The notes below the pieces were generated by a model, which was given only the letters and a program-made list of their open reading frames with translations, did no database searches and was not told where the DNA came from. 42,402 nucleotides of DNA. Source: Opitutia bacterium UBA4506. GTDB taxonomy: Bacteria; Verrucomicrobiota; Verrucomicrobiia; Opitutales; Puniceicoccaceae. Below, piece after piece: positions 8,538-17,484 of the stretch. Made by a program: the position numbers and the translations under genes. Positions within the stretch are counted from its first letter, which is position 1. Each line of letters opens with the position of its first letter. The stretch covers positions 1-42,402 of the forward strand of contig DGMY01000071.1 of NCBI GenBank assembly GCA_002388665.1, read 5' to 3'.

Positions 8538-9283
8538 TTGGAAAAGCGGCGGTTCAGCTGGATCTCGGAACAGTCGAGGAAACAGGCGTTTTCTGGTGAA
8601 AAGTATTGGTGCCGCATTGAGACACGATCGGCTCCGATACGCACCATGGTGAGCGAGCGGGTATTTGCATCCTCGCGAACCATGGATGGGCCGAAGGCGG
8701 GCTGGTCGGCTCGATAGAATCCGTGAAACTCCAATAATTGGTGCAGAGCGGGCGGGTGAGTGACGACTTCGTGGAATAGGTCCCGGCGATAGGCGGTGAT
8801 CTCGGCGCTCTTCCATGACGACGTCGTGAGCGGGAGGCGCACCTCTGGGAGGACGAGTCGGTTCAGCTCCACGCCGTTCCACGAGAGAAGCCCACCCTGT
8901 CCATCAGCGGATTGGACCATGAGAAGGAACGGGTCAAAGCGGACGGATTGAGTCAGAGACGCAATTGCTTCGAGTGCATCCTCTGGATGTTTATGCGCCA
9001 CGGCGGAGGGTGGAAGGGTCCCGCGACTTTTCTCCGCACCCGGTCGGGGCGGGGCCGTGGGATCGATAGCGTCGTAGTAGTTTAAGACAGAAGCGACGAG
9101 ACCATACTCATTGACCGCGATCCAAGTTCCGCCGCTTTGGGGGTCGACCGGCGCTAGATAGGCCGGCGAATCGGGGGGTTGGAAGAGTTTGGGAGGAAGT
9201 TCTTCCGAACGACTCTTTCCCTCGTCTCGATTGAAGAGGACATAGCGGAACCGGTCGCCCGTCATCCAAGTAGCGGTGCACAT
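8534..9283 (-). CDS. NRDE/TANGO2-family protein
   Basis: The 249-residue protein begins Met-Cys-Thr, so Cys2 is available as an N-terminal nucleophile as in other members, and carries the family-naming NRDE motif in LFNRDEGKSR. Further family blocks are GGTWIAVNEYGLVASVLNYY and a C-terminal RHQYFSPE-like segment. TANGO2 homologues have been linked to haem handling and lipid metabolism, but the bacterial activity is not settled. It starts 6 nt after the DinB-like stop and its own TGA overlaps the GTG of the large fusion by 4 nt, so the three are likely translated together and may act in one process. Confidence 0.88.
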   Translation of the reverse strand: MCTATWMTGDRFRYVLFNRDEGKSRSEELPPKLFQPPDSPAYLAPVDPQSGGTWIAVNEYGLVASVLNYYDAIDPTAPPRPGAEKSRGTLPPSAVAHKHPEDALEAIASLTQSVRFDPFLLMVQSADGQGGLLSWNGVELNRLVLPEVRLPLTTSSWKSAEITAYRRDLFHEVVTHPPALHQLLEFHGFYRADQPAFGPSMVREDANTRSLTMVRIGADRVSMRHQYFSPENACFLDCSEIQLNRRFSK

Positions 9284-9289
9284 GCTCGC

Positions 9290-9847
9290 TTATTGGTTGG
9301 CTTGCCGTTGTTGGGCTGCTTTCCGGGATAAATCGTTGCGGTGGGCAAGTGTGGACGGGGCGACTCCAAAGCAATCGGGAATCTGGTGGCCATGATGACG
9401 TGCGATCATGGCGATCATCGCGAAATGGTGGAGGGTATGGCTCAGGGTGAAGTATAGCTCGCGTTCGGCAGAAGTTGGAATCGTTGCCCTCGGGTCTTCG
9501 ACGGAGATGCGCAGTGACAGAGGGGCACCCTGTGGATTGAGATCCTCGGCCGCCAACTGGAGTTTCATCTGGATCGATCGAATGCGTTCCAAGGCGCGGT
9601 CGGGCCGAGTCTCGGTCAGCGGGTCTCTCTCTCTCGTATGATAGTCTACGAAGCCGGACTCGATCCCGGAGAGGATGGAATCATAGTGATCCAGGACATG
9701 CCGTAGGTGCGCTCCGATAAAAGAGGTGAAGGCCGGCGCCTCGACGATGCAGTAGAGGGGCTCGGGTAAATTCTCGAGGAATTCGGTCGCTTGCTGGAGG
9801 AGGGCAAGATTGGCCTCGATGGAATGTTGATGAAAAGGAACGGTCAT
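9290..9847 (-). CDS. DinB-like four-helix metalloprotein
   Basis: The 185-residue, mostly helical protein has the spaced histidines of the DinB/YfiT fold: H50 and H54 in LRHVLDHYD and H137/H140/H141 in SHTLHHF. These proteins typically hold a divalent metal and some are thiol-dependent transferases. The substrate here is unknown. It is the first gene of the DinB-NRDE-fusion set. DinB-like and NRDE proteins were judged partners only from the 6-nt spacing. Confidence 0.72.
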   Translation of the reverse strand: MTVPFHQHSIEANLALLQQATEFLENLPEPLYCIVEAPAFTSFIGAHLRHVLDHYDSILSGIESGFVDYHTRERDPLTETRPDRALERIRSIQMKLQLAAEDLNPQGAPLSLRISVEDPRATIPTSAERELYFTLSHTLHHFAMIAMIARHHGHQIPDCFGVAPSTLAHRNDLSRKAAQQRQANQ

Positions 9848-10206
9848 GTGGAAGTAGTCGCTTTGCCGAAATCAGCCGTATTTTCTGACGGGAGCTCGTT
9901 ACCTTTTCAACGCTGAAACCGCTCCGCAAAAGTTTATCAGGGGTTTCCCTTGCCCCGAAACTTGTCTGGTATTGGTATAGTGGCCCCTCGATGCGGCATA
10001 TTTAGCTACAAATCCGGCCGCATTCAGACCCATTCATTGAACTATCCCCATCGACCAGAACGCCCCGGCCAGGACGGGCGGGCAAATCCAGGTGCGGCTG
10101 CCCGTATGCCGGGTAGCGTCGATAGGAATGGCCAGCGTCAGAGGCAGTCCCGGCAACAGAAAGCGGGCCTCAGTGGAACGCCGGGGACACTTGGAGTAAG
10201 TGAACT
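9848..10206 (+). other. Divergent intergenic region with hairpin-rich porin leader
   Basis: This 359-bp gap separates the minus-strand DinB set from the porin. Most of 10040-10200 is G+C-rich and can fold; the clearest element is an 8-bp stem GCTGCCCG/CGGGTAGC with a 5-nt loop at 10097-10117. A TATAGT word near 9976 might be a -10 element for the porin, which would give a leader of about 220 nt. No known riboswitch core (TPP, FMN, cobalamin, SAM) was recognised. Confidence 0.35.
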
Positions 10207-11565
10207 ATGAAGAATTACTATCGGAAAATATTCATTCAAAGTCCGGCCGTTTTCGGAGTCGGGCTGATCAATCTGATGCTGGCTTTCGGCGCCTCTGCGC
10301 AGAGCGCCGGATCTTCACCGGGGCCAGAAAGCGTCGAGGAGCTACGGGCAAAAGTGGCGGACCTGACCCGGCAATTGGAGGCCGCTCAGAAGGAGCTCGC
10401 GGCAACTGAAGCGGCCGAGAATGCCGCTTTGGAGAGCGCGGAGGAGGAACTGGCAGACATCCAGGCCGCGCCCAGTATCGGGGCGGTTACATTCGGAGGA
10501 GCGATCCGGGCGAACTATACCTACGGAGATTATCCGGCAACCGGCGGCCCCTCCCAGGGGAGTGACGGGGGGAATTTTTCGTTGGACACCTTCCGCATCG
10601 ATGCGGATTTGCTCTATGGAAACATCGTGGGTCGGGCCGAGTATCGTTGGTATAACGGCTACAACTTTCTCCACACTGGCTGGGTGGGCTATAATTTCGA
10701 GGGCGGGAGTCAGGTGCAGGTGGGGCTCAATCGAGTTCCCTTTGGGGCTGGACCTTACGGGGTTTCGCAGAGTTGGTTTTTTGATCAATCCTACTACGTC
10801 GGACTCGCGGACGACATGGACATTGGGGTGAAGTACCTGTTTTCGGTCGGCGATACGGAACTGGCTCTGGCCTATTACTATTCTGCCCAACCGAATGGGT
10901 TGGGCTACACTGAGCACGCCTCCCGCTATGACGCGGACCTGGTCGAGAACGACAGCGGTGAAGGGTACAAGGAGCGCAACCAAGTGAATCTACGGGTTGT
11001 TCAGCCCCTGGAGTGGGGTGATGACCTGACCACTGACCTCGGAATTTCGCTCCAAGTGGGACAACTAGTGAACGAAGGGAACGTGAACGACGGCGATGAC
11101 GGTATCGCATACGCCTCGGCGATCCATGCAGTAAATGAATGGATGAACTGGAAGCTCGCCCTACAATTGACCTACTACAATTACGACATCGGAGGGCAGG
11201 ACCTCATCAATCGCGGGTTCTATGATTACTACGCCGACATCGCCACCGAAGGGTGGATCCCAGCCGCGTCTCTCAGCTATTATCTGGAGACCAACGACAT
11301 ACGATGGCTCGACTACGTACTTCCGTACCTTGAATTCAGCTCCATTCTAAAAACCGGGGAAACCGCGGACGGGGAGGACTTTCGGGATAGTAGTTTGATC
11401 ACAATCGGAGCTGCCTGGGCCCACAACGGATGGTATATCTATACGGAATACGCCTATTCGAACGGGAACTCCTTCGTTGGGGGCAATCCCTACACTAATT
11501 TCGGTGCGAACCTCGACTCCACCTGGCAGGGCCGATTCAACATCAATTTCGGCTATTACTTCTAA
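10207..11565 (+). CDS. Outer-membrane porin with N-terminal coiled coil
   Basis: The 452-residue protein has a signal peptide (cleavage near AFGASA, about 25-31), an Ala/Glu-rich coiled coil from about 40 to 90, and then a long alternating aromatic/polar region typical of a beta-barrel. It ends FNINFGYYF, with the C-terminal Phe that the BAM machinery recognises. The coiled coil after the signal peptide resembles porins that trimerise or touch the peptidoglycan through a periplasmic helix. Substrate specificity cannot be read from sequence. ATG 10207 is chosen because it begins the charged signal-peptide N-region. The gene looks monocistronic; the MoxR gene begins 73 bp later. Confidence 0.85.
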   Translation: MKNYYRKIFIQSPAVFGVGLINLMLAFGASAQSAGSSPGPESVEELRAKVADLTRQLEAAQKELAATEAAENAALESAEEELADIQAAPSIGAVTFGGAIRANYTYGDYPATGGPSQGSDGGNFSLDTFRIDADLLYGNIVGRAEYRWYNGYNFLHTGWVGYNFEGGSQVQVGLNRVPFGAGPYGVSQSWFFDQSYYVGLADDMDIGVKYLFSVGDTELALAYYYSAQPNGLGYTEHASRYDADLVENDSGEGYKERNQVNLRVVQPLEWGDDLTTDLGISLQVGQLVNEGNVNDGDDGIAYASAIHAVNEWMNWKLALQLTYYNYDIGGQDLINRGFYDYYADIATEGWIPAASLSYYLETNDIRWLDYVLPYLEFSSILKTGETADGEDFRDSSLITIGAAWAHNGWYIYTEYAYSNGNSFVGGNPYTNFGANLDSTWQGRFNINFGYYF

Positions 11566-11638
11566 GACGGGAGCAAGGCGCATGTATTTCCGCTGGAGAG
11601 GGTTGCCAGTTGGAGGAAATTGGACCTAATTTGGTTGT

Positions 11639-12610
11639 ATGGAATCTTCCCTCCTGGACAAGTCGCGGCTCAACTGGGCTCGGGGGCGTTTATCGCTCCT
11701 GTCAGAGAATATCAGTTCGGTCTTGCGGGGGAAGGACGATGTCGTCTCTCAGGTCCTGGTTTGTGTAGTGGCCGGTGGCCATTTACTGGTCGAAGATCGC
11801 CCCGGAGTGGGAAAGACGACGATGGCCTACTGTTTGGCGCGGTCGTTGGACGGAGATTTTTCGCGGATCCAATTTACCAGCGACCTCCTACCATCTGATG
11901 TTCTCGGGGTGTCGGTCTTCGACGAGCGCACGCGGGAGTTTCTTTTTCGGAAGGGGCCGATCTTTGCGAACATCGTGTTGGCGGATGAGATCAACCGAAC
12001 GACTCCAAAAACCCAGTCGAGTCTCCTGGAGGTGATGGACCGCTCAAAGGTTTCAATTGACGGATCGACCTACGAAGTTGGCCGGCCGTTTATGGTCTTC
12101 GCGACCCAGAATCCGGTGGATTTCGAAGGGACTTTCCCGCTACCCGAAAGCCAGATGGATCGATTTCTCATGCGGATCTCCATGGGGTATGTGGATTACG
12201 ACGCCGAGTTGGAAATCTTGCGGGATGCCAATCTGGGTTACGATGACCTGAAGATCGGCTCGGTGATTTCGATTCCCGAGTTGCTGGAAATTCAAGAGAT
12301 GGCCACTCAAGTGTTTCTGGAGGAATCCTTGGAGCATTATTTGCTGCGGATTGTTCAATCGACCCGGACGGAGGCGGAGTTTCGATCCGGGGTGAGTACG
12401 CGGGGATTGTTGGCTTTGAAACGAGCTGTTCAGGCGCGCGCGATTTGCAACGGTCGCGATTTCGTGATTCCCGATGACGTGACCGCGATGGCGATGCCGG
12501 TGTTGGTTCATCGTTTGGTGCCGAGGAAAGCCACTGCCGACGCGATTGAAGAACGCAAAACCGTGCAACAGATCCTCCGAAGTATTATTGATGAAATTCC
12601 AGCTCCCTGA
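11639..12610 (+). CDS. MoxR-family AAA+ ATPase
   Basis: The 323-residue ATPase has a Walker A (EDRPGVGKTT, 52-61), a Walker B (IVLADEINR, 112-120), the sensor-1 segment ATQNP, and a family-typical ESQMDRF with an arginine finger region. MoxR proteins act as chaperone-like ATPases for metal insertion or complex assembly, usually with DUF58 and VWA proteins. Here the partners are DUF58 and a transglutaminase-like membrane protein, the next two genes on the strand. The frame is closed by a stop 9 nt before ATG 11639, so the start is firm; a GGAGG lies about 22 nt upstream, too far to be ideal. Confidence 0.95.
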   Translation: MESSLLDKSRLNWARGRLSLLSENISSVLRGKDDVVSQVLVCVVAGGHLLVEDRPGVGKTTMAYCLARSLDGDFSRIQFTSDLLPSDVLGVSVFDERTREFLFRKGPIFANIVLADEINRTTPKTQSSLLEVMDRSKVSIDGSTYEVGRPFMVFATQNPVDFEGTFPLPESQMDRFLMRISMGYVDYDAELEILRDANLGYDDLKIGSVISIPELLEIQEMATQVFLEESLEHYLLRIVQSTRTEAEFRSGVSTRGLLALKRAVQARAICNGRDFVIPDDVTAMAMPVLVHRLVPRKATADAIEERKTVQQILRSIIDEIPAP

Positions 12611-12644
12611 AGTGTTGCCAGGGATCGAGTGAAAGTGAATTGAC

Positions 12645-13781
12645 GTGGCCCGCCCTGATTCCAAACGGCGAAAGCAATTGTCTGCATCGGGGACCCGTAC
12701 GGATACGGGCCAGTCGGCACAGCCCGAGCAACCGGGTCGATCTTGGTGGCGGCGAATTCTAGGATTGATCATCCCGCCGAAAGGCCAGCGAAACCGGCCG
12801 ACAATATCTGGGTGGCTCTTGATTTTAGTTGCCGTGGGCATTGGGGTCGCGGCCTACAATACGGGCAGCAACATTCTCTTTCTCGTACTGTCCTTTGTCT
12901 TCTCCCTGTTGATCGTGAACGGGATTCTCGCGATGGTGAACTTCCAGAAACTGTCCTGGGAGTTGCGCTTGCCCTCCGAGTTCCGGGTCGGGGAGCGAGT
13001 GTCGGCCGGGTTGTTCGTCAGAAATGGGAAACGCTTCTATTCCACCCGAGCGGTGTGGTTTGTTGTGCGAATAGGGAATCAAAAGCCGACGAGGATTTTC
13101 CTCCAGGATCGGATCGGTTCCGGTGATTCGGTCCTCGTCCCCTTTTCGTTCATGGTGGACAAACGCGGGATGGAGCAAATTCGAATCGAAGGCCCGGAGT
13201 CGACATATCCATTTGGATTCCTCCGGAAGCAGACCGGTTCTTTTGTCGAAATGGAGATTCTAATCTGGCCCAAATTGGACCCGAGGCCATTTCGAATTCC
13301 CGCGCCGAGGCGAACCTCGCGGGTTGGGGAGGTTTCCCGGCGAACCGGTTCAGGAACTGACCTGTTGCACCTGAGGGAATATCAGAAGGGGGACCCTCTT
13401 CGAAGTATCCATTGGAAAGCCACGGCGAGAACCGGACAACTGGTCGTACGCCAGTTGGCGGATGAAGGCACTGGATCCTATGTATTGCATATCGATTGCA
13501 GCGAAACTCTCTGGTCGGACGAGGAGTTGTTTGAGGACTTCCTGAGTCGAGCATCCACGTTAGCAGGGAGTCTATTTACGCAGAATCGATTGAGTGGTTA
13601 TCTTTTTAACCGGGAGGAGTTTTGCCAAGTGCGGCACCTTTCCAGCCTGAACGAACTCAACGATCGATTAGCGCGAGCGGTCCGACATCCGGGTCGAGTT
13701 CGTCCGGTGGTCCAGCACGGGAACCTGGTCCGGTTTTACCCGACTGAGAGTGGGGGAGTGGGATTGGAATTGGCCCAATGA
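12645..13781 (+). CDS. DUF58 membrane protein
   Basis: The 378-residue protein has a basic N-terminus, two adjacent transmembrane helices (about 52-100) and a C-terminal DUF58 domain with GTDLLHLREYQKGDPLR, IHWKATART and VRQLADE blocks. DUF58 proteins are regular partners of MoxR ATPases and carry a VWA-related fold without a full metal site. The GTG at 12645 is the first start after the MoxR stop. The stop overlaps the next gene's ATG (ATGA at 13778), so the two are translationally coupled. Confidence 0.92.
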   Translation: MARPDSKRRKQLSASGTRTDTGQSAQPEQPGRSWWRRILGLIIPPKGQRNRPTISGWLLILVAVGIGVAAYNTGSNILFLVLSFVFSLLIVNGILAMVNFQKLSWELRLPSEFRVGERVSAGLFVRNGKRFYSTRAVWFVVRIGNQKPTRIFLQDRIGSGDSVLVPFSFMVDKRGMEQIRIEGPESTYPFGFLRKQTGSFVEMEILIWPKLDPRPFRIPAPRRTSRVGEVSRRTGSGTDLLHLREYQKGDPLRSIHWKATARTGQLVVRQLADEGTGSYVLHIDCSETLWSDEELFEDFLSRASTLAGSLFTQNRLSGYLFNREEFCQVRHLSSLNELNDRLARAVRHPGRVRPVVQHGNLVRFYPTESGGVGLELAQ

Positions 13782-16018
13782 AAGCTGATTTTACGCAGGT
13801 GGTTCGCCTAAAATGGCTGTTGGGACAACTGCTGGCGCTTCTCGGGCTGTGGACGGTTTCCGCATTGGACATCGCACTAGGCCCTGTTTTGCTGGGAGTC
13901 GCGTTGTTGACGGTATTCGTCACTGCCTTTCCGAATCTACCGCGCCGCATTTCTCCGGGAATTCGCAAGTTAATCGCCCCGTTTCTGATCGTAGTATTTT
14001 TGGGCGACATGGTGATGAATTACCGGGATCTAATCCCCCCTCTTGTACGACTCATGTTGATACTTTTGGGGATTCGGGTTGCGTCGTTTCGAAGTAACCG
14101 CGAGGACCTCCAGCTTGTCCTTCTGGCGATGTTCCTGTCGATGGTTTCTGGGGTCTTTACGCTATCGATGTTGTTTGCTTTGCAGGCGTTCGTCTTCTCC
14201 ATGCTCTCGATTGGCTTGCTGTTCATGGTCAATTTGCTGGAGTCCTCGGGTCGTGGGGCGGAGACAGATGGAAATTGGGACAATTTTAAGTGGAAAGAGT
14301 TTCGTTCGTACTTGAGGCAATCGCTGAACTTTCAGCTCGTTCGTTCATTGTTGATTCTTCTGGCGCTCTTGGCTGTGACGACCGGAATCCTGTTTGTCTC
14401 TATTCCGCGGGTCTACCTCGATCAAGCGATCCCGTTCTTAAAAATTTCCAAAGAGGGATTGAGTGGGTTTAGCGACACCGTCCGATTGGGAGAGGTAACG
14501 AGTATCAAGGAGGATGACTCGGTCGCGATGTGGATTGACGTTCCGAGTATCGATGCAATCCCTTCCGACCCCTATTGGCGGATGTTGATTCTCGATCGCT
14601 ACGCGGAAGGTACGTTTATCAATAGTTTGTTTTATGGTTCATCGAGCAATCAACCCGTAGAACGTGCGCATGCTATCACCCCGTACCCGGGAGAGTGGTT
14701 TTCGAAGAACGAAAAGTCTTCTGGAGTCTGGACGTTCTATCTCGAGGACGGTGTCAGTAAGTACCTGCCCATTCTCGGTCCATTTCGCGAGATGCGTTTT
14801 CAGGGAAGGCAGTCGATACAGTCCGATCCTGATGTATTTGTTTTTCGGCTACCAATCGCATCGAATTCGGTGTTCTTCTACCAGGTGACCGACTTCCTTA
14901 CGGGGCCAACTGTTCCAGGGAGTGAACAGGACCTTCGGCTAAATGACGGGATGCCGCCGGAGAGCCCCTTGTCTCCAGAGGAGGAACAGGCGCTTGTGGA
15001 TGAGTTCGAAAACTTCGGGATGGCCGGAATATTGGAGGAGAATCGTTACCCCTTTACCACCCTGAGCGTTCCGATTGAGGACCGGGAGAAGGAAGTGTTA
15101 GAGAGAATAAACGCAGAGATATTGAATGGAGAAGAAGAGGGGCCGGAGCAGATCGCGTCCAAGATTTTGCGTTATCTTCAGCGGCATCACTCCTATTCCA
15201 TGTCGCCGGGAAGTTTTCACCTCGGGGATCCGGTGGTCCAGTGGTTGGAGGAGATGCGGCCTGGGCACTGCGAGCTTTTTGCAGCGGGTTTTACCCTGCT
15301 GGCCCGTACTGCGGGCGTGCCGACCCGCATGGTTGTGGGATTTAGCGGGGGCTCGTGGAACTCCATCGAAGATTTCTTTGTGGTCCGTAATCGGCAGGCC
15401 CATGCATGGGTCGAGATCTTCAACGGAAGTGATTGGGTGCGATTCGATCCCACCCCTGGAGGAGCAGGCGGCAATGGTAGTATTGCGGAATCGCTGGAGG
15501 GTGGTGGCTTTCTGGAGGAAAGTGACTTTCAGGCATGGATCGATAGTTTGCGCGTGATGTGGTACCGGCGGGTTATCAATTTTGACGATTCTGACCAGGT
15601 GGATATGATTGAGCGCCTCTCCGGGAAAGTGCGCGAGATTGGAACCTATTTGCGGGAGTTGGGTAGATATCTGGGGGAGCAGGCCAGAGGATGGTTGAGC
15701 TGGTTCGCCCAAAAGTTGGAACGTTTCTTTATCGGGGTTCTGGGTGTGTTGGGCGGAATCGCCCTGATCGTTTATCTAATTCGTGGGACCTATATGGGAA
15801 CCGTCCGCTGGGGGAGGGATGGTCCACAAAATTCGCTGCGACGACGTGCGAGGAGGGAATTGCGAAGGTTGGAAGATTGTGACGTTTCCAGCCTGGAGGA
15901 TGAGGGTCGAAGATTGAGGGAGGAACTTCTAGCAATCCGGTTCGGTAGGCATGTGGAACTCGAACACGCGAAGAAGGTGTTCCGGGAAGTCAGATTGTAC
16001 TGGAAAGCGAAAAAGTAG
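13778..16018 (+). CDS. TgpA-like transglutaminase-domain membrane protein
   Basis: The 746-residue protein has five or more transmembrane helices in the first 210 residues (DUF3488-like) and a periplasmic transglutaminase-like domain whose triad is intact: Cys498 in GHCELFAAGF, His542 in AHAWVEI and Asp557 in RFDPTP. A late transmembrane helix (about 648-670) and a cytoplasmic basic tail (DUF4129-like position) follow. The order MoxR, DUF58, TgpA-like matches a widespread envelope operon whose substrate is unknown. The VWA genes often found with MoxR are absent here. Confidence 0.93.
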   Translation: MKADFTQVVRLKWLLGQLLALLGLWTVSALDIALGPVLLGVALLTVFVTAFPNLPRRISPGIRKLIAPFLIVVFLGDMVMNYRDLIPPLVRLMLILLGIRVASFRSNREDLQLVLLAMFLSMVSGVFTLSMLFALQAFVFSMLSIGLLFMVNLLESSGRGAETDGNWDNFKWKEFRSYLRQSLNFQLVRSLLILLALLAVTTGILFVSIPRVYLDQAIPFLKISKEGLSGFSDTVRLGEVTSIKEDDSVAMWIDVPSIDAIPSDPYWRMLILDRYAEGTFINSLFYGSSSNQPVERAHAITPYPGEWFSKNEKSSGVWTFYLEDGVSKYLPILGPFREMRFQGRQSIQSDPDVFVFRLPIASNSVFFYQVTDFLTGPTVPGSEQDLRLNDGMPPESPLSPEEEQALVDEFENFGMAGILEENRYPFTTLSVPIEDREKEVLERINAEILNGEEEGPEQIASKILRYLQRHHSYSMSPGSFHLGDPVVQWLEEMRPGHCELFAAGFTLLARTAGVPTRMVVGFSGGSWNSIEDFFVVRNRQAHAWVEIFNGSDWVRFDPTPGGAGGNGSIAESLEGGGFLEESDFQAWIDSLRVMWYRRVINFDDSDQVDMIERLSGKVREIGTYLRELGRYLGEQARGWLSWFAQKLERFFIGVLGVLGGIALIVYLIRGTYMGTVRWGRDGPQNSLRRRARRELRRLEDCDVSSLEDEGRRLREELLAIRFGRHVELEHAKKVFREVRLYWKAKK

Positions 16019-16116
16019 GCAGCTTCGGAGCTTTTGCCGGTCGATTGAAAATTGTTTTGGGGAATTCGTCGGGATCACGCTTGTTTGAATCCCGGAAGTG
16101 CTTACGGTGTTGCCGG

Positions 16117-17484
16117 GTGAAGCGATCGCAACCGTCCCGATTTTTTGATCCGAATTTTCCGTTTCGGCCTGCAAGTTCCCGTCTCTATTACGGCTGGATC
16201 GTAGGTTTTGCGGGGACTATAGGGATCATCTGCAGCATCCCCGGGCAGACGATGGGTGTGAGTGTTTTTACCGACCATTTGATTGCCAGCTTGTCGATCT
16301 CGCGGACGATGATGGGAGTGGCCTACTTGTTGGGCACGATCTGCAGCGGCTTTTTGGTGTCGTGGATGGGGCGCTGGTTGGATCGACACGGTCTCCGCCA
16401 GGGCACAGTCGTTTCGGGCCTGGGTATGGGGGCCGCCTTGGTGTTCCTTTCGCAAGTCGATCGAGTCGCGAACTTCATGTATGCAGGCGAATCGCAAGGG
16501 CTGGAGATAGCGATCAAGTTTGTCGTGGTCACGGGTGGATTTTTTTTGCTGCGATTTTTTGGGCAGGGATTGATGACTCTGGCCTCCCGCAATATGATTG
16601 CCAAGTGGTTCGATCTGTATCGCGGCCGAGTGACGGCGATAAGTGGTATCATCGCTTCATTTGCTTTTTCGTCGGCTCCATGGGGGCTGGAGCGATTGAT
16701 CCACTATTTGGGATGGCGGGGGGCTTGGTTGTTACTCGCCTCGATCAGTGGACTCTTCTTGCTGGTATTCTCCTACCTGCTTTTCCGGGATAACCCGGAA
16801 GAGTGCGGATTGAAGGTGGACGCCGGGCGTACTGCCAAGGAAGGGGCACGAGTGAATAAGGATAACTTGGTCGTGCGGGAATTTACCAAGCGCGAAGCGA
16901 TCCGCACCTACAGTTTTTGGGTCTATAACCTGGCGATTTCGCTCCAGGGATTTTTCATTACGGGTTATACCTTCCACCTTATTTCGATTGCGGATGATCT
17001 AGAGGTGGCCCACTCCGTGGTTCTTGGGGCCTTTCTTCCAGGAGCGGCTATCGGGATCTTTGTCAGCGTCCTCGTCGGATGGTTGATTGACTGGACGCGA
17101 ATGAAATATTCGTTGGGTGTTTTTTGTATCGGCCTCCTTCTCGTGCCGTCGGGCCTTCTCATGGCCCCCAGCTCGTTCGGGATTGGTATCATGATTGTCG
17201 GTTTCGGGATCGCAGGAGGATCGTTTGCCCCGATCATGGGCACCGTATGGGCGCGGTTCTATGGCAGGAAAGAGCTGGGAGGGATCAGCGGATTCAATAT
17301 GTCCTCCATCGTGATCGCCAGTGCTTTGGGACCGACTTTCTTTAGCCTAAGTTATGACTACCTTGGTGGATACCGTCCCGCGATTTCTTTTGGAGTCCTC
17401 TGTGCAATAGGACTGATGATCGCCGGCTTTTTTGCCGAGAATCCGCAGCGCGCCTTACAGCAATCTTCGACTACAGATGCCTGA
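16117..17484 (+). CDS. Major facilitator superfamily transporter
   Basis: Twelve hydrophobic segments are evident, opening with LYYGWIVGFAG as in the oxalate/formate and monocarboxylate-like (OFA) branch. The family-typical loop with RWLDRHGLRQ lies between helices 2 and 3, and a long cytoplasmic loop separates the two halves (around residues 235-265). The substrate cannot be assigned. The frame is open to a TTG at 16045. I prefer the GTG at 16117, which leaves about 20 residues before helix 1; neither has a good Shine-Dalgarno. It overlaps the next gene by 8 bp. Confidence 0.85.
   Translation: MKRSQPSRFFDPNFPFRPASSRLYYGWIVGFAGTIGIICSIPGQTMGVSVFTDHLIASLSISRTMMGVAYLLGTICSGFLVSWMGRWLDRHGLRQGTVVSGLGMGAALVFLSQVDRVANFMYAGESQGLEIAIKFVVVTGGFFLLRFFGQGLMTLASRNMIAKWFDLYRGRVTAISGIIASFAFSSAPWGLERLIHYLGWRGAWLLLASISGLFLLVFSYLLFRDNPEECGLKVDAGRTAKEGARVNKDNLVVREFTKREAIRTYSFWVYNLAISLQGFFITGYTFHLISIADDLEVAHSVVLGAFLPGAAIGIFVSVLVGWLIDWTRMKYSLGVFCIGLLLVPSGLLMAPSSFGIGIMIVGFGIAGGSFAPIMGTVWARFYGRKELGGISGFNMSSIVIASALGPTFFSLSYDYLGGYRPAISFGVLCAIGLMIAGFFAENPQRALQQSSTTDA

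Noticed and set aside
8538..8882. N-terminal extension of the triple fusion to 8882
   Set aside because: It lies wholly inside the NRDE gene, has no conserved residues, and the GTGA overlap gives a natural start at 8537.
10342..10983. 213-codon minus-strand frame inside the porin gene
   Set aside because: It is antisense to a clear porin and has no recognisable family or start signal.
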